Assembly: GCF_947500065.1 (NCBI RefSeq)
Contig: NZ_CANMQT010000002.1
Span: 434,001 to 498,000 of the forward strand
Length of the DNA: 64,000 nt
Direction: 5' to 3'
Source: an uncultured Aquimarina sp.
Lineage (GTDB): Bacteria > Bacteroidota > Bacteroidia > Flavobacteriales > Flavobacteriaceae
This document shows positions 10,180-17,768 of this stretch, one piece after another. The notes beneath the pieces are model-generated. The model had not been told where the DNA came from, searched no databases, and saw nothing but the letters and a program-made list of their open reading frames with translations. A program made the translations under genes and the position numbers. Numbering within the stretch: the stretch's first letter is position 1; each line of letters opens with the position of its first letter.

Positions 10180-10200
10180 TTCAAAATTATATAAATTAAA

Positions 10201-10238
10201 AAAAGCTCAGAAGTAACAATACTTCTGAGCTTTTTTTT
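10201..10238. terminator. Strong bidirectional terminator
   Basis: AAAAGCTCAGAAGTA pairs perfectly with TACTTCTGAGCTTTT, with a 5-nt loop. There are T-runs on the right and A-runs on the left, so it works on both strands. It ends the lipoprotein gene at 8803-10179 and lies just beyond the stop of the small minus-strand peptide gene at 10242-10394. Confidence 0.93.
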
Positions 10239-10241
10239 AAA

Positions 10242-10394
10242 TCACCCTCCAAACATCCCAGTTCTTGGCCTCATCTGATTACCAACTGCATCTTCGTCTG
10301 ATGTATTTGACGAATTATTATTACCTCCTTTAATTGTTATAAGAGTTTCTCTTTTAATTTTATAGGTCTCTAAAATAGTCTTAATAGTTTTCAT
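10242..10394 (-). CDS. Small peptide with RiPP-like Lys-Gly-Gly leader
   Basis: A 50-codon frame (ATG at 10394-10392, TGA at 10244-10242). The N-terminal half is basic and helical (MKTIKTILETYKIKRE) and ends in LITIKGG at residues 18-24. The C-terminal half is Asn/Ser/Thr/Asp-rich, has no Cys, and ends RTGMFGG. A short basic leader ending in (I/L)KGG followed by a small polar core is the layout of Bacteroidota double-glycine natural-product precursors. Support that it is a gene: a bidirectional terminator stands directly after the stop, and a 7-of-8 -7 box (TATATTTA, 10426-10419) lies about 25 nt upstream. No modifying enzyme or peptidase-transporter is visible in the window, so maturation is unproven. 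Confidence 0.5.
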   Translation of the reverse strand: MKTIKTILETYKIKRETLITIKGGNNNSSNTSDEDAVGNQMRPRTGMFGG

Positions 10395-10444
10395 ATCTGG
10401 ATAATTAAATTACATCTATAAATATAAGAGAAAACAAAAACATA

Positions 10445-10490
10445 AAGCCGGCATCAAGTTGTTGAATCACAACTTAAGATACCGACTTTG
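10445..10490 (-). terminator. Long hairpin terminator of the cytolysin-like gene
   Basis: On the minus strand AAAGTCGGTATC-TT-AAGTTGT pairs with ACAACTT-GATGCCGGCTTT, using two G-U wobbles and a 2-nt bulge, around a 6-nt loop. A T-rich tract follows on the minus strand. It lies 20 nt past the stop of the cytolysin-like gene and separates it from the small peptide gene. Confidence 0.7.
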
Positions 10491-10510
10491 CAAAGGGATA
10501 ATGCTATTTT

Positions 10511-12058
10511 TTATTGGCAGGTTCTTACTTTTACTTCCAAGAAATCTCGGTAAGACTCAAAACAATCTTCATAATCGTGGACGTAACCCCCAATATTATC
10601 TGTCCATTTGTTTTCATAACCTGTACCCGCTTTTGCTCGGTCTATATAATAGAAGATATCATAAGCGCCATCTGGTGGAGTAATTGTAGTATTCTCCCCA
10701 TCTACTTTGTTTTCTTTCCAAACAATTTCATCATAAGTCACGTTAGCACCTTCTTTTAGCTTATACTCTATTCCTATTCTAAAATTATCAACTACTGTGT
10801 TCTTAAATACTACTCGATTATGTTCACGCTTTGCGGTAGTACAATTTAATGCTACGTAATCCGTAGTATACCCCATTTTAGCCAGACTATTGTCTTTTAA
10901 AAATCGGATCGTGTACGCAATAGGTACTCCTGGATTATTTCTACTATACACTGCATTTTCTCCTTTGATAATAGACTGTAAATCTCCAAAATTTTGCGCA
11001 GACACTGCTTCAGAAGCTACCGATGCATTCCCTCCAATTGTTACCGTGGTAATATTAGATTCATTCAATATTTCTTTATACTTAGCTTCGACATCTCCCG
11101 ATGCGTTTGTTACTCCACTCGCATAATTAAAAGCTCCCGTTAACTCTGATTCTGTAGCTTCGGCAGTTGTTTCCATTCTAAACATAATAATCCTACCATA
11201 ATTTACCGAATGCACATATGCGGGAGGTGTATTAGAATTAAATGCATTCTCTATTTGTGTTAAGGGCACATCTGCTCCAAAAACATCCGATGGATTATCT
11301 GGTGTATCCATAGTTATTGTATAAAAGACTTGTTTAAACACCATAATAGCAACTCTTCTCGAGGATGTAGTTTCGTAGTTGAATTGCGCAGAAACATCTC
11401 CTGTTGCCCATTCGGTATTCATTCCGACTTCCAAACTCATTTGTTTAGAGCTATAAGACGTACTTGCCGAGTACGAAGAATTAGATGCATTCACATATCC
11501 TTCTTGATATGCATTAGCATTCCAATACTCTAATGCTTCATCTATTTTGGATTGCACATTAGAATTTCTAGGGTCCTCTACTCTAATATTTCCTGCCTCA
11601 CCAATACCTGGTAAATCCAATCGAATAGTCATAGGCGCTCTCCCAAGTGTAAATGCTTCGGGCAAACCGTCTCTCATGGTTTGATTTCCTATCACTAAAG
11701 CTCCTGGCCACACAATTCCATTGGTAGGACGAAGAATGGCAACATCTTCAAAATTGGCTTTAAGGTTATAATCTACACGTACACAAGTTGTTTCTACTCC
11801 AGAATCATATGATTCATCAGTACTAGTTTGTCCTGCTGTTTTTAGTAACGCTTCACCACCTGTCTCTTCTACACCTAATAACTGGTTAGCATCATAGTCA
11901 AGATTATTAATAAAATCATTGATAGTATTAGCTTCAGGATTCGTAGGTTCTGTAGGAATGGCATCTTCATCTTTACTACAAGAACCGCAAGCTATCAATG
12001 TAGTTATAATACAAATTAGAATAAACGCTTGGGGCATTTTTAAAATTGAAGTTTTCAT
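10511..12058 (-). CDS. Cholesterol-dependent-cytolysin-like (CDCL) lipoprotein
   Basis: A 515-residue predicted lipoprotein (lipobox LIAC, Cys24) followed by a Pro/Glu/Asp linker and then a thiol-activated-cytolysin fold. Recognisable family landmarks, in order: WPGALVIGNQTMRDGLP, the RLDLPG strand, the helix-rich region with YSSKQMSLEVG, AYVHSVNYGRIIMFRMETT (the conserved tyrosine-Gly-Arg strand), and FLKDNSLAKMGYTTDYV at the domain 3/4 junction. The C-terminal domain 4 equivalent lacks the Trp-rich undecapeptide of classical cytolysins, as in the CDC-like family, so cholesterol recognition is not implied. Family members form large membrane pores; whether this one acts on other bacteria, eukaryotes or internally is unknown. 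A TAGTTTTG -7 box (12093-12086) and TGGACA repeats lie upstream. Confidence 0.85.
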   Translation of the reverse strand: MKTSILKMPQAFILICIITTLIACGSCSKDEDAIPTEPTNPEANTINDFINNLDYDANQLLGVEETGGEALLKTAGQTSTDESYDSGVETTCVRVDYNLKANFEDVAILRPTNGIVWPGALVIGNQTMRDGLPEAFTLGRAPMTIRLDLPGIGEAGNIRVEDPRNSNVQSKIDEALEYWNANAYQEGYVNASNSSYSASTSYSSKQMSLEVGMNTEWATGDVSAQFNYETTSSRRVAIMVFKQVFYTITMDTPDNPSDVFGADVPLTQIENAFNSNTPPAYVHSVNYGRIIMFRMETTAEATESELTGAFNYASGVTNASGDVEAKYKEILNESNITTVTIGGNASVASEAVSAQNFGDLQSIIKGENAVYSRNNPGVPIAYTIRFLKDNSLAKMGYTTDYVALNCTTAKREHNRVVFKNTVVDNFRIGIEYKLKEGANVTYDEIVWKENKVDGENTTITPPDGAYDIFYYIDRAKAGTGYENKWTDNIGGYVHDYEDCFESYRDFLEVKVRTCQ

Positions 12059-12369
12059 GATTTATGTTTTAATGATTCAACGAGTCAAAACTATCGGAAA
12101 ACTCACCTGTCGCCTAATTTTCGGTATGGACAAAGTATGGACAGTCATTATTAATCAATGAGTTACACAAGCATATTATCTTTTACTTAATCGCAAGTTA
12201 ACTGTATACGTTTCTCAATGTTTTCAATAGTTTTCGTAATTCTTAGTAAGGGAGAAAATCGATTTTAAAGGCTTTTTAATTAAAGGAATATCTATTTCCT
12301 AAACGGACAGAATCATCTAATTACAGTATTTATTACCTAACTTAGATGAAAACTAAATGACCATATTTT
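12059..12369. other. Divergent intergenic region
   Basis: A gene-free stretch between the cytolysin-like gene (leftward) and the TPR-LuxR gene (rightward). Apart from the leftward promoter and repeats described separately at 12086-12143, I see only AT-rich DNA. A lone CGGACA occurs at 12304-12309. No clear -7 box was found for the rightward gene. Confidence 0.5.
12086..12143 (-). promoter_or_regulatory. Cytolysin-like gene promoter with two TATGGACA repeats
   Basis: Reading leftward, a perfect TAnnTTTG -7 box (TAGTTTTG, 12093-12086) lies 27 nt before the start codon, with no recognisable -33 TTG at the usual distance. Upstream are two exact copies of TATGGACA (plus strand, 12125-12132 and 12136-12143) with an 11-bp period, which places both on one face of the helix. 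A weak -33 element with phased repeats just upstream fits an activator-dependent promoter. A similar arrangement precedes the gene at 56352. Confidence 0.55.
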
Positions 12370-14250
12370 ATGAAGTTTTCTACTCTTATTCTGTTCATAT
12401 TTCTTTTTATTCTTCAAAATATGCACGGTCAAAATGATAAAAAATTAGATAGCTTGTTAAACGTATATAACTCGCAAAAAGAGGATTCGGCCAAAGCGAT
12501 TACAATTAATTCATTATTTAACCACTTCCTTTATAATAATCAAGAAAAAGCAAAAAAATATGCATTAGAACAATTGGAGCTTTCTAAAAAAATTAACTTC
12601 TCTAAAGGAATAGCTAAAGGGTTTAACAATTTAGCTGTTTATTATAGTAATACTGATAAGATAGACTCTTCAAAAACGTTCTACTTAAAGTCTCTCAAAA
12701 TATATGATCGAAACCAAAATTTTGATGGTATAACAGGAGTAAATCATGGAATTGCAATTTTGGAATACTCTTCTGGAAATTATCAAAAAGCAATTGAACT
12801 TTTGAATGAAAACATTAAAATTTACACAACCAAATTAAATGATTCTTCGGGGCTAGGTATGTCTTACGATTTTATAGGTTCAATAAATTTATATCAAGGA
12901 AACTACAACATCGCACTAAGAGAAACCTTAAAAGGTTTACGAATATTTGAGCAAATTAATGATGAAATCAGAAAAGCTGATGCTTTAAATCATTTAGCCG
13001 GTATAGAAGCTTACTTAAAAAACTATGATAAATCAATAGAATACAATAAACAAGCACTTATCATTTACAAAGAAAAAAATGATAAACTATATGAATCTCA
13101 AGCATTAAATGATATTGGTAACTCATATTTCTATCTTAAAGATTATGAGAATGCAATTAAATACTTAACTAACGGTTTACCTATTTCTAAAGAAATGGGA
13201 GGAATCACCTTAGAAGCTACGATTTTAAACAATCTTGGAAAAGCCCATACCGAGACAAAACAGTTCAAAAAAGCAATTTCCTTTCTTAATCAAAGTTTGT
13301 CCATATTAGAAAAAACAGATAACAGAAATAAAATTATTGAAGTGTTAAATGATTTAGGTAAAACATATAACTCAATAAACGATCCAATTCAAGCAAAGAT
13401 TTTTTTAAATAAATCTATAAAACTTGCAAAAGAAATCGGCGTAAAAGGAAACTTACAAATAGGTTATTTTAACAGATCAGAATCCTATGAAAAGCTTGGG
13501 GATTTTAAAAATTCATTAAGGGATTTTAAAAACTTAAAAACAATAAGTGACTCTATATTTAATACTAAAAAATCTCAGCAAATAGAAGAATTAAAAATTA
13601 TTTACGAAACCGAAAAAAAAGAAGCTGCAATTGCTTTGCAAAAAGAAGAAATAAAAAATCTAAATCAACAGGTAGAAATAAGCAATTTACGAAAAACCCT
13701 ATATGCCGGAGGAATGATCTCATTTATTGCAGTATCCGGATTATTGTTCTTTGGATTTAGACAACGAATCAAAAAAAATAGAATTGAACGAGAAAAGCAA
13801 GAAGAAATATATAAACAAGAAATCGAATTCAAAAAGAAAGAACTAACCTCACAGACACTACATCTTGTACAAAAAAACAGTTTTATTCAAGAATTAAAAG
13901 AAAACCTAGAACGCATCAAAAACTCTCCTGAACTTTTTAAAATAGAATTCAGACGCTTAGTATTATTATTAAAAAAGGAAAGTGCAGAAGATAAAGACTG
14001 GGAAGTATTTAAATCTTATTTTGCTGATGTTCATAATAATTTCGACAATAAACTTAAATCAATCTACAGCGAAATCTCTGAAAAAGAAATACGATTAGCT
14101 TCTTTCTTGCGAATGAATCTTACCACCAAAGAAATAGCAACTATGTTAAATGTGTTACCTGATAGTGTTCTAAAATCAAAGTATCGATTAAAAAAGAAAT
14201 TAAATCTTGATAAGGAAACAGATTTATATGACTTTTTGGTAAGTTTATAA
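12370..14250 (+). CDS. TPR sensor protein with LuxR-like output domain
   Basis: A 626-residue Bacteroidota TPR-regulator. It has a signal peptide (about 1-20), then eight or more tetratricopeptide repeats (about 30-410) with typical NNLA, NHLA, NDIG and NNLG turns. One transmembrane helix follows (about 445-463), then a cytoplasmic coiled coil and a C-terminal LuxR-type helix-turn-helix (EKEIRLASFLRMNLTTKEIA, about 575-594, then LKSKYRLKKKLNL). Sensing outside and DNA binding inside on one chain is known for this architecture. It is transcribed divergently from the cytolysin-like gene and is a candidate regulator of it, by context only. Confidence 0.8.
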   Translation: MKFSTLILFIFLFILQNMHGQNDKKLDSLLNVYNSQKEDSAKAITINSLFNHFLYNNQEKAKKYALEQLELSKKINFSKGIAKGFNNLAVYYSNTDKIDSSKTFYLKSLKIYDRNQNFDGITGVNHGIAILEYSSGNYQKAIELLNENIKIYTTKLNDSSGLGMSYDFIGSINLYQGNYNIALRETLKGLRIFEQINDEIRKADALNHLAGIEAYLKNYDKSIEYNKQALIIYKEKNDKLYESQALNDIGNSYFYLKDYENAIKYLTNGLPISKEMGGITLEATILNNLGKAHTETKQFKKAISFLNQSLSILEKTDNRNKIIEVLNDLGKTYNSINDPIQAKIFLNKSIKLAKEIGVKGNLQIGYFNRSESYEKLGDFKNSLRDFKNLKTISDSIFNTKKSQQIEELKIIYETEKKEAAIALQKEEIKNLNQQVEISNLRKTLYAGGMISFIAVSGLLFFGFRQRIKKNRIEREKQEEIYKQEIEFKKKELTSQTLHLVQKNSFIQELKENLERIKNSPELFKIEFRRLVLLLKKESAEDKDWEVFKSYFADVHNNFDNKLKSIYSEISEKEIRLASFLRMNLTTKEIATMLNVLPDSVLKSKYRLKKKLNLDKETDLYDFLVSL

Positions 14251-14360
14251 TAGCTCTATCATTTTTCAGAACATATTCTAACACTATCAATTAAACTATA
14301 ATTTAATCAAAAAAAAAATACCTCATTCCAAAGAGGTTGTTTTTCTAAGGCTCTTTTCAT

Positions 14361-14602
14361 TTATTCAGGATTTTCGGAAACAATTGCAAAACCAATCATA
14401 TTTTTCAATATTCGACCACTGTATGCATTCAGGTCTATATCACAAGGGAATTTTCTGTCCTAATACATATGAAATTCTTACCATTATAATAAGTTTCAAG
14501 ATGATCTGTAATTTCTGTAACAGGAGAATCAGCATTCATAACAAATATTGCATGAGATTCCTTAAAAATAAGATTGCAATATGGTAATTGGGTTTCTTTC
14601 AT
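14361..14602 (-). pseudogene. Frameshifted STAS-like protein gene
   Basis: Reading leftward from ATG 14602, 55 codons (beginning MKETQLPYCNLIF, with HAIFVMNADSPVTEI and NGKNFICIRTEN) run to a TAG at 14437-14435. The following frame (-1) continues the same family pattern without a break: DIDLNAYSGRILKNMIGFA and VSENPE, to a TAA at 14363-14361. The joined product resembles small Flavobacterial STAS-like proteins (ending 'NLVGFAVVS'). A single frameshift near 14437-14447 breaks it. It is either a young pseudogene or a sequencing error. It lies alone between the TPR-LuxR gene and trxA. Confidence 0.6.
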
Positions 14603-14824
14603 TTCTTTTATATAACAGTAAATACAATTTTAATTTTAATTTCTAAACGTATTTGAACCCTATGCTGACTCTTCCATAAACTCCTAATTCAATTTTTAAT
14701 ATGCCAAAGATTAAAAAATTATTATTAGCCGGAATAATTTAATATTATATTTGGTATCAGGAAATTCAATGACTCTATAGTCAAAACAAATATTATGACT
14801 GTAAGCTTTCGGAGAATTATTGAC

Positions 14825-14832
14825 TAATTTTG
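14825..14832 (+). promoter_or_regulatory. trxA -7 box
   Basis: TAATTTTG is a perfect TAnnTTTG -7 element 41 nt upstream of the trxA start codon; no clear TTG is seen at the usual -33 distance. The DNA between the STAS-like remnant and this site (14603-14824) shows no other feature. Confidence 0.5.
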
Positions 14833-14873
14833 TGAAATTAAAAACGAATAAGAATTTTAAATAATAAATAACT

Positions 14874-15191
14874 ATGGCATTAGAAATAACAGATGCTACT
14901 TTTGATGAAGTGGTACTTAAAAGCGATAAACCTGTATTAGTTGATTTTTGGGCAGCATGGTGTGGTCCTTGTAGAATGGTAGGTCCAATCATTGAGCAAA
15001 TCAGTGAAGAATATGATGGAAAAGCTGTTGTAGGTAAAGTAGACGTTGATGCAAATCAAGAATTTGCTGCTAAATATGGAGTAAGAAATATTCCTACTGT
15101 ATTGGTTTTTCAAAATGGTGAAGTAGTTGGTCGTCAGGTTGGCGTTTCTCCTAAGAATGTGTATGCAGAAGCATTAGATTCATTGATGTAA
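14874..15191 (+). CDS. trxA: Thioredoxin
   Basis: Cytoplasmic dithiol-disulfide oxidoreductase that donates electrons to ribonucleotide reductase, peroxiredoxins and others. The 105 residues match TrxA length. The active site is WCGPC, with redox Cys30 and Cys33, preceded by the buried Asp in LVDFWA and followed by the cis-Pro loop IPTVLVF. It has its own promoter (-7 box TAATTTTG) and a strong hairpin terminator, so it is a single-gene unit. Confidence 0.97.
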   Translation: MALEITDATFDEVVLKSDKPVLVDFWAAWCGPCRMVGPIIEQISEEYDGKAVVGKVDVDANQEFAAKYGVRNIPTVLVFQNGEVVGRQVGVSPKNVYAEALDSLM

Positions 15192-15210
15192 TAAATAATA
15201 TAACGAGTGA

Positions 15211-15244
15211 AAAAGGGTTGACTGATTGTCAACCCTTTTTTTTT
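15211..15244 (+). terminator. trxA terminator
   Basis: AAAAGGGTTGAC pairs with GTCAACCCTTTT around a 5-nt loop and is followed by a long T-run. It lies 20 nt after the trxA stop codon. Confidence 0.95.
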
Positions 15245-15314
15245 ATATAAAATAGATTAGTATCCGTATATTGTTTCCATTAATTAACATCTAATATCTT
15301 AATACCCGAAAAGG

Positions 15315-16247
15315 ATGATGAATATCCAAAATGAAATTAACAAAACTGGAGGTTTTACTAATCTTGAGCTTTTAGCTAAGCAGGTGGTAGAGGGTTTTAT
15401 TTCTGGAATGCATAAAAGTCCTTTTCATGGGTTCTCTGCAGAATTTGCAGAACACAAAGTATATAATAACGGTGAGAGCACAAAACACATAGATTGGAAA
15501 CTATATGCCAAAACTGATAAGCTTTTTACCAAACGATACGAAGAAGAGACCAATCTAAGATGTCATATTATCATTGATAATTCATCCTCTATGCATTATC
15601 CTGATGTAAAGGAACATCATCTAGGGTCACTTAATAAAATTAGTTTCTCTGCCTTAGCAACTGCTTGTTTAATGAATATCTTAAAAAAGCAAAGAGACGC
15701 TATTGGTCTAAGTATTTATAGTGACACCTATGACTATTACACTCAGGAAAAAGGTAGCGAAAGACACCATCAAATGCTTTTAAGTAAGTTAAGTCAGATT
15801 GTAACTTCTACACCAGATACAAAAAACACGGACACGTACACCTTTTTGCATCAGATTGCAGAAAAGATTCATCGAAGATCCTTGATTTTTTTGTTTACAG
15901 ATATGTTACAAGCTACATCAAGTCCAGAAAAATTATTTGAAGCGTTAAGACATCTTAAATACAACAAACACGAAGTCGTATTGTTCCATACATTTGATAG
16001 TACTAAGGAATTAAATTTTGATTTTAGTAATCGTCCTACCCGATTTGTAGATGTTGAAACCGGCGAACATGTAAACTTATACGCTGACAACATTAAAGAA
16101 AATTATCAAAAAGCCGTTTCTTCTTATTTTTATGACCTTAAATTAAAATGTTCTCAATACAAAATAAAGTATGTAGAGGCTGATATCACAAAAGATTTTG
16201 ACAAAATTCTCACAACGTATTTAGTTGAACGGCAGAAATTTGTGTAG
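15315..16247 (+). CDS. DUF58 family protein (vWA-like)
   Basis: A 310-residue protein of the DUF58 family, usually found with MoxR ATPases and thought to act as vWA-like chaperone partners. The defining DUF58 segment is clear: FHGFSAEFAEHKVYNNGEST followed by HIDWKLYAKTDKLF. The vWA-like core follows, with a MIDAS-type DNSSSM (about 88-93) and FLFTDM in the later strand. No MoxR gene is adjacent here, so any partner lies elsewhere. It stands alone between trxA and tRNA-Asp. The start is ATG-ATG; the first is taken. Cytoplasmic, with no membrane helix seen. Confidence 0.85.
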   Translation: MMNIQNEINKTGGFTNLELLAKQVVEGFISGMHKSPFHGFSAEFAEHKVYNNGESTKHIDWKLYAKTDKLFTKRYEEETNLRCHIIIDNSSSMHYPDVKEHHLGSLNKISFSALATACLMNILKKQRDAIGLSIYSDTYDYYTQEKGSERHHQMLLSKLSQIVTSTPDTKNTDTYTFLHQIAEKIHRRSLIFLFTDMLQATSSPEKLFEALRHLKYNKHEVVLFHTFDSTKELNFDFSNRPTRFVDVETGEHVNLYADNIKENYQKAVSSYFYDLKLKCSQYKIKYVEADITKDFDKILTTYLVERQKFV

Positions 16248-16285
16248 AAAAACCAAAATTAACTCAAAAAAAATCAAAAAAACAT

Positions 16286-16315
16286 TTGCGAGTATTAAAA
16301 TGAGGTGTATATTTG
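16286..16315 (+). promoter_or_regulatory. tRNA-Asp promoter
   Basis: TTG (16286-16288), a 19-nt spacer and TATATTTG (16308-16315) exactly fit the Bacteroidota sigma consensus TTG-N19-TAnnTTTG. The box ends 17 nt before the tRNA. Confidence 0.88.
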
Positions 16316-16332
16316 CATCCGCAATAAGCAAC

Positions 16333-16406
16333 GGTCTGGTAGTTCAGTTGGTTAGAATACCTGCCTGTCACGCAGGGGGTCGCGGGTTCGAGTCCCGTCC
16401 AGACCG
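16333..16406 (+). tRNA. tRNA-Asp (GTC)
   Basis: A 74-nt cloverleaf: acceptor GGTCTGG pairs with CCAGACC, discriminator G at 16406. The D-arm is present, the anticodon stem CCTGC/GCAGG holds loop CTGTCAC (anticodon GTC), and the T-arm is GCGGG-TTCGAGT-CCCGT. CCA is not encoded. A consensus promoter precedes it and a hairpin terminator follows. Confidence 0.97.
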
Positions 16407-16416
16407 CAAAATTGCA

Positions 16417-16447
16417 AAAGCTTCAACTAACCTTGAAGCTTTTTTTT
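16417..16447 (+). terminator. tRNA-Asp terminator
   Basis: AAAAGCTTCAA pairs with TTGAAGCTTTT, followed by a T-run, 10 nt past the tRNA. Confidence 0.9.
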
Positions 16448-16469
16448 GCAATTAACAATGTTGTGTTGT

Positions 16470-16488
16470 CCCACGCCTGTTGCGTGGG
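16470..16488. repeat. GC-rich inverted repeat
   Basis: CCCACGC and GCGTGGG form a perfect 7-bp stem around a 5-nt loop in otherwise AT-rich DNA. There is no T-run directly after it. Its role is unknown; it may belong to a second processing or termination signal after the tRNA. Confidence 0.4.
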
Positions 16489-16781
16489 TGGTTTAGTAAA
16501 CCAATGAGAAGCTTTTCCTGAAAATGGAGAGGCTTTTTTTAATTTTATAAAAACCTAAACCAATTACTTCCTCTATCTACATAATCTTGTTAGTATCCGA
16601 AAAGCAAAAATTCCACATCTCATACGATAACTCTCAACTAATATTTCCCACATATCAAAGTTGATAAATTTCTAAATAAAAAATAATTGTCAAATTTGTA
16701 ATACTTTACCTACATATTTATATTAAAAACGAAATAAATATGTTAAAAATGCTTTTTTAAAGGATTAAATACACAAAATGT

Positions 16782-16811
16782 TTGGCCATTACGAATTTTG
16801 TATTATCTTTA
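16782..16811 (+). promoter_or_regulatory. Promoter of the putative small RNA
   Basis: TTG (16782-16784), a 19-nt spacer and TATCTTTA (16804-16811; 7 of 8 matches to TAnnTTTG) form a near-perfect Bacteroidota promoter that does not lead into any reading frame. Confidence 0.65.
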
Positions 16812-16815
16812 CAAA

Positions 16816-16946
16816 GTGAAAATGAGTTAGTGCTTTCATTACCCCCAAGATGAAAGTTTTTATAAAAAGTGAGTTTTAATTTTAGAATAAGCCCCTAAAT
16901 TAAGATGATTTGTGTGAAGAAAAAGAGCGTGGAGACGCTCTTTTTT
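16816..16946 (+). ncRNA. Putative structured small RNA with C-rich loops
   Basis: A stretch of about 130 nt runs from a near-consensus promoter to a strong terminator and holds no reading frame. Hairpin 1 is CTTTCAT (16833-16839) with ATGAAAG (16850-16856), loop TACCCCCAAG. Hairpin 2 is TTAATTTTAG (16876-16885) with CTAAATTAA (16895-16903), with one bulge and a loop ending in GCCC. The terminator hairpin is GAGCGT-GGAG-ACGCTC followed by T6. Two hairpins that both present a run of C in the loop suggest a trans-acting RNA that pairs with G-rich targets. The Rfam Flavobacterial motif Flavo-1 is one candidate I cannot check. Confidence 0.55.
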
Positions 16947-16979
16947 GTTTTTTATAATTCCGGAAAAGCGACAGTCTTA

Positions 16980-17480
16980 TTAAAACAATTCTCCCCAATA
17001 TTCCCAGACTTTATTTACGTATAAAATAATAAAAGCTATAGAGACAATAAACTTTATAAAAGTTCCAGCAAGAAAGCCTAGAAAAGAACCAAAAGCAGCC
17101 TTTAACGCCTTAGAAGAATTATTATTATCTTTTATTAGTTCTCCAACAAAAGCACCAGCAAAAGGACCTATGATTATACCAAAAGGAGGAAAAAATATCA
17201 AACCTACAATAAGTCCAATAGAACTCCCTATCATCCCATATTTTGTTCCACCAAAGCGTTTTGTTCCCCAAGCAGGAACAATATAATCTAGCACCCAAAC
17301 CAATATTGCTATAGCTAATGTGATACCCAGAAAAGTCCAATTTTGAGGGATAACATTAGTGAAATGAAGAATCAACAGACCAATCCATGATGTAAAAGGT
17401 CCTGGCAATACAGGTAGAAAACTACCAATAATACCCACGATACATAAAATAAAACCAATTATTACTAAAGCTATATCCAT
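16980..17480 (-). CDS. DUF456 membrane protein
   Basis: A 166-residue integral membrane protein of the DUF456 family. It has several hydrophobic spans, including a Gly-rich stretch (FLPVLPGPFTSWIGLLILHF, near 20-40) and the family signature with GTKRFGGTKYG and FFPPFGIIIGPFAGAF (about 118-133). The function of the family is unknown. It is a lone minus-strand gene; the terminator at 16925-16946 lies past its stop and could also serve it in reverse. The leftward promoter was not clear. Confidence 0.85.
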   Translation of the reverse strand: MDIALVIIGFILCIVGIIGSFLPVLPGPFTSWIGLLILHFTNVIPQNWTFLGITLAIAILVWVLDYIVPAWGTKRFGGTKYGMIGSSIGLIVGLIFFPPFGIIIGPFAGAFVGELIKDNNNSSKALKAAFGSFLGFLAGTFIKFIVSIAFIILYVNKVWEYWGELF

Positions 17481-17768
17481 AGTACCATATTAGACTACAA
17501 ACTCCCTCTTTTGTTACCAAAGCATCTATTATTATTAAAATTAGTTAAAATCCTTATAACTTAAAATAAAAAAGAACTTCTATTATTATAACCGAAAACA
17601 CATACTTTTAAACTAAAAAATAACCAATCTATAGTTCATACAATGCAAAAAAAATCCAGACATAGCATTTCTAAATAGTTTAAGAATGGAATTATTTTTG
17701 GTTTCACACCTTTAGTTATCACAGCTCACATTTAATTATATGTAATTTCATAGTTCTCACCAATATTT
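17481..17768. other. Gene-free stretch
   Basis: AT-rich DNA between the DUF456 gene and the BlaI-type operators. I see no reading frame, RNA or strong repeat. With the operators and leader that follow, 17481-17961 holds no gene. Confidence 0.5.

Noticed and set aside
10242-10394. Small peptide as a microviridin/graspetide precursor
   Set aside because: It lacks the PFFARFL-type leader and the Thr/Ser-Asp/Glu core motif, and no ATP-grasp ligase is near.
12304-12309. CGGACA as part of the phased repeat set for the TPR-LuxR gene
   Set aside because: It is a single degenerate copy, not in 11-bp phase with a partner, and no -7 box is seen at the right distance.
14384-14587. Plus-strand open frame of 67 codons
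   Set aside because: The opposite strand carries the STAS-like remnant with recognisable family sequence; this frame has no promoter or family pattern.
16225-16455. Open frame of 76 codons
   Set aside because: It runs straight through tRNA-Asp and its terminator, and overlaps the DUF58 stop.
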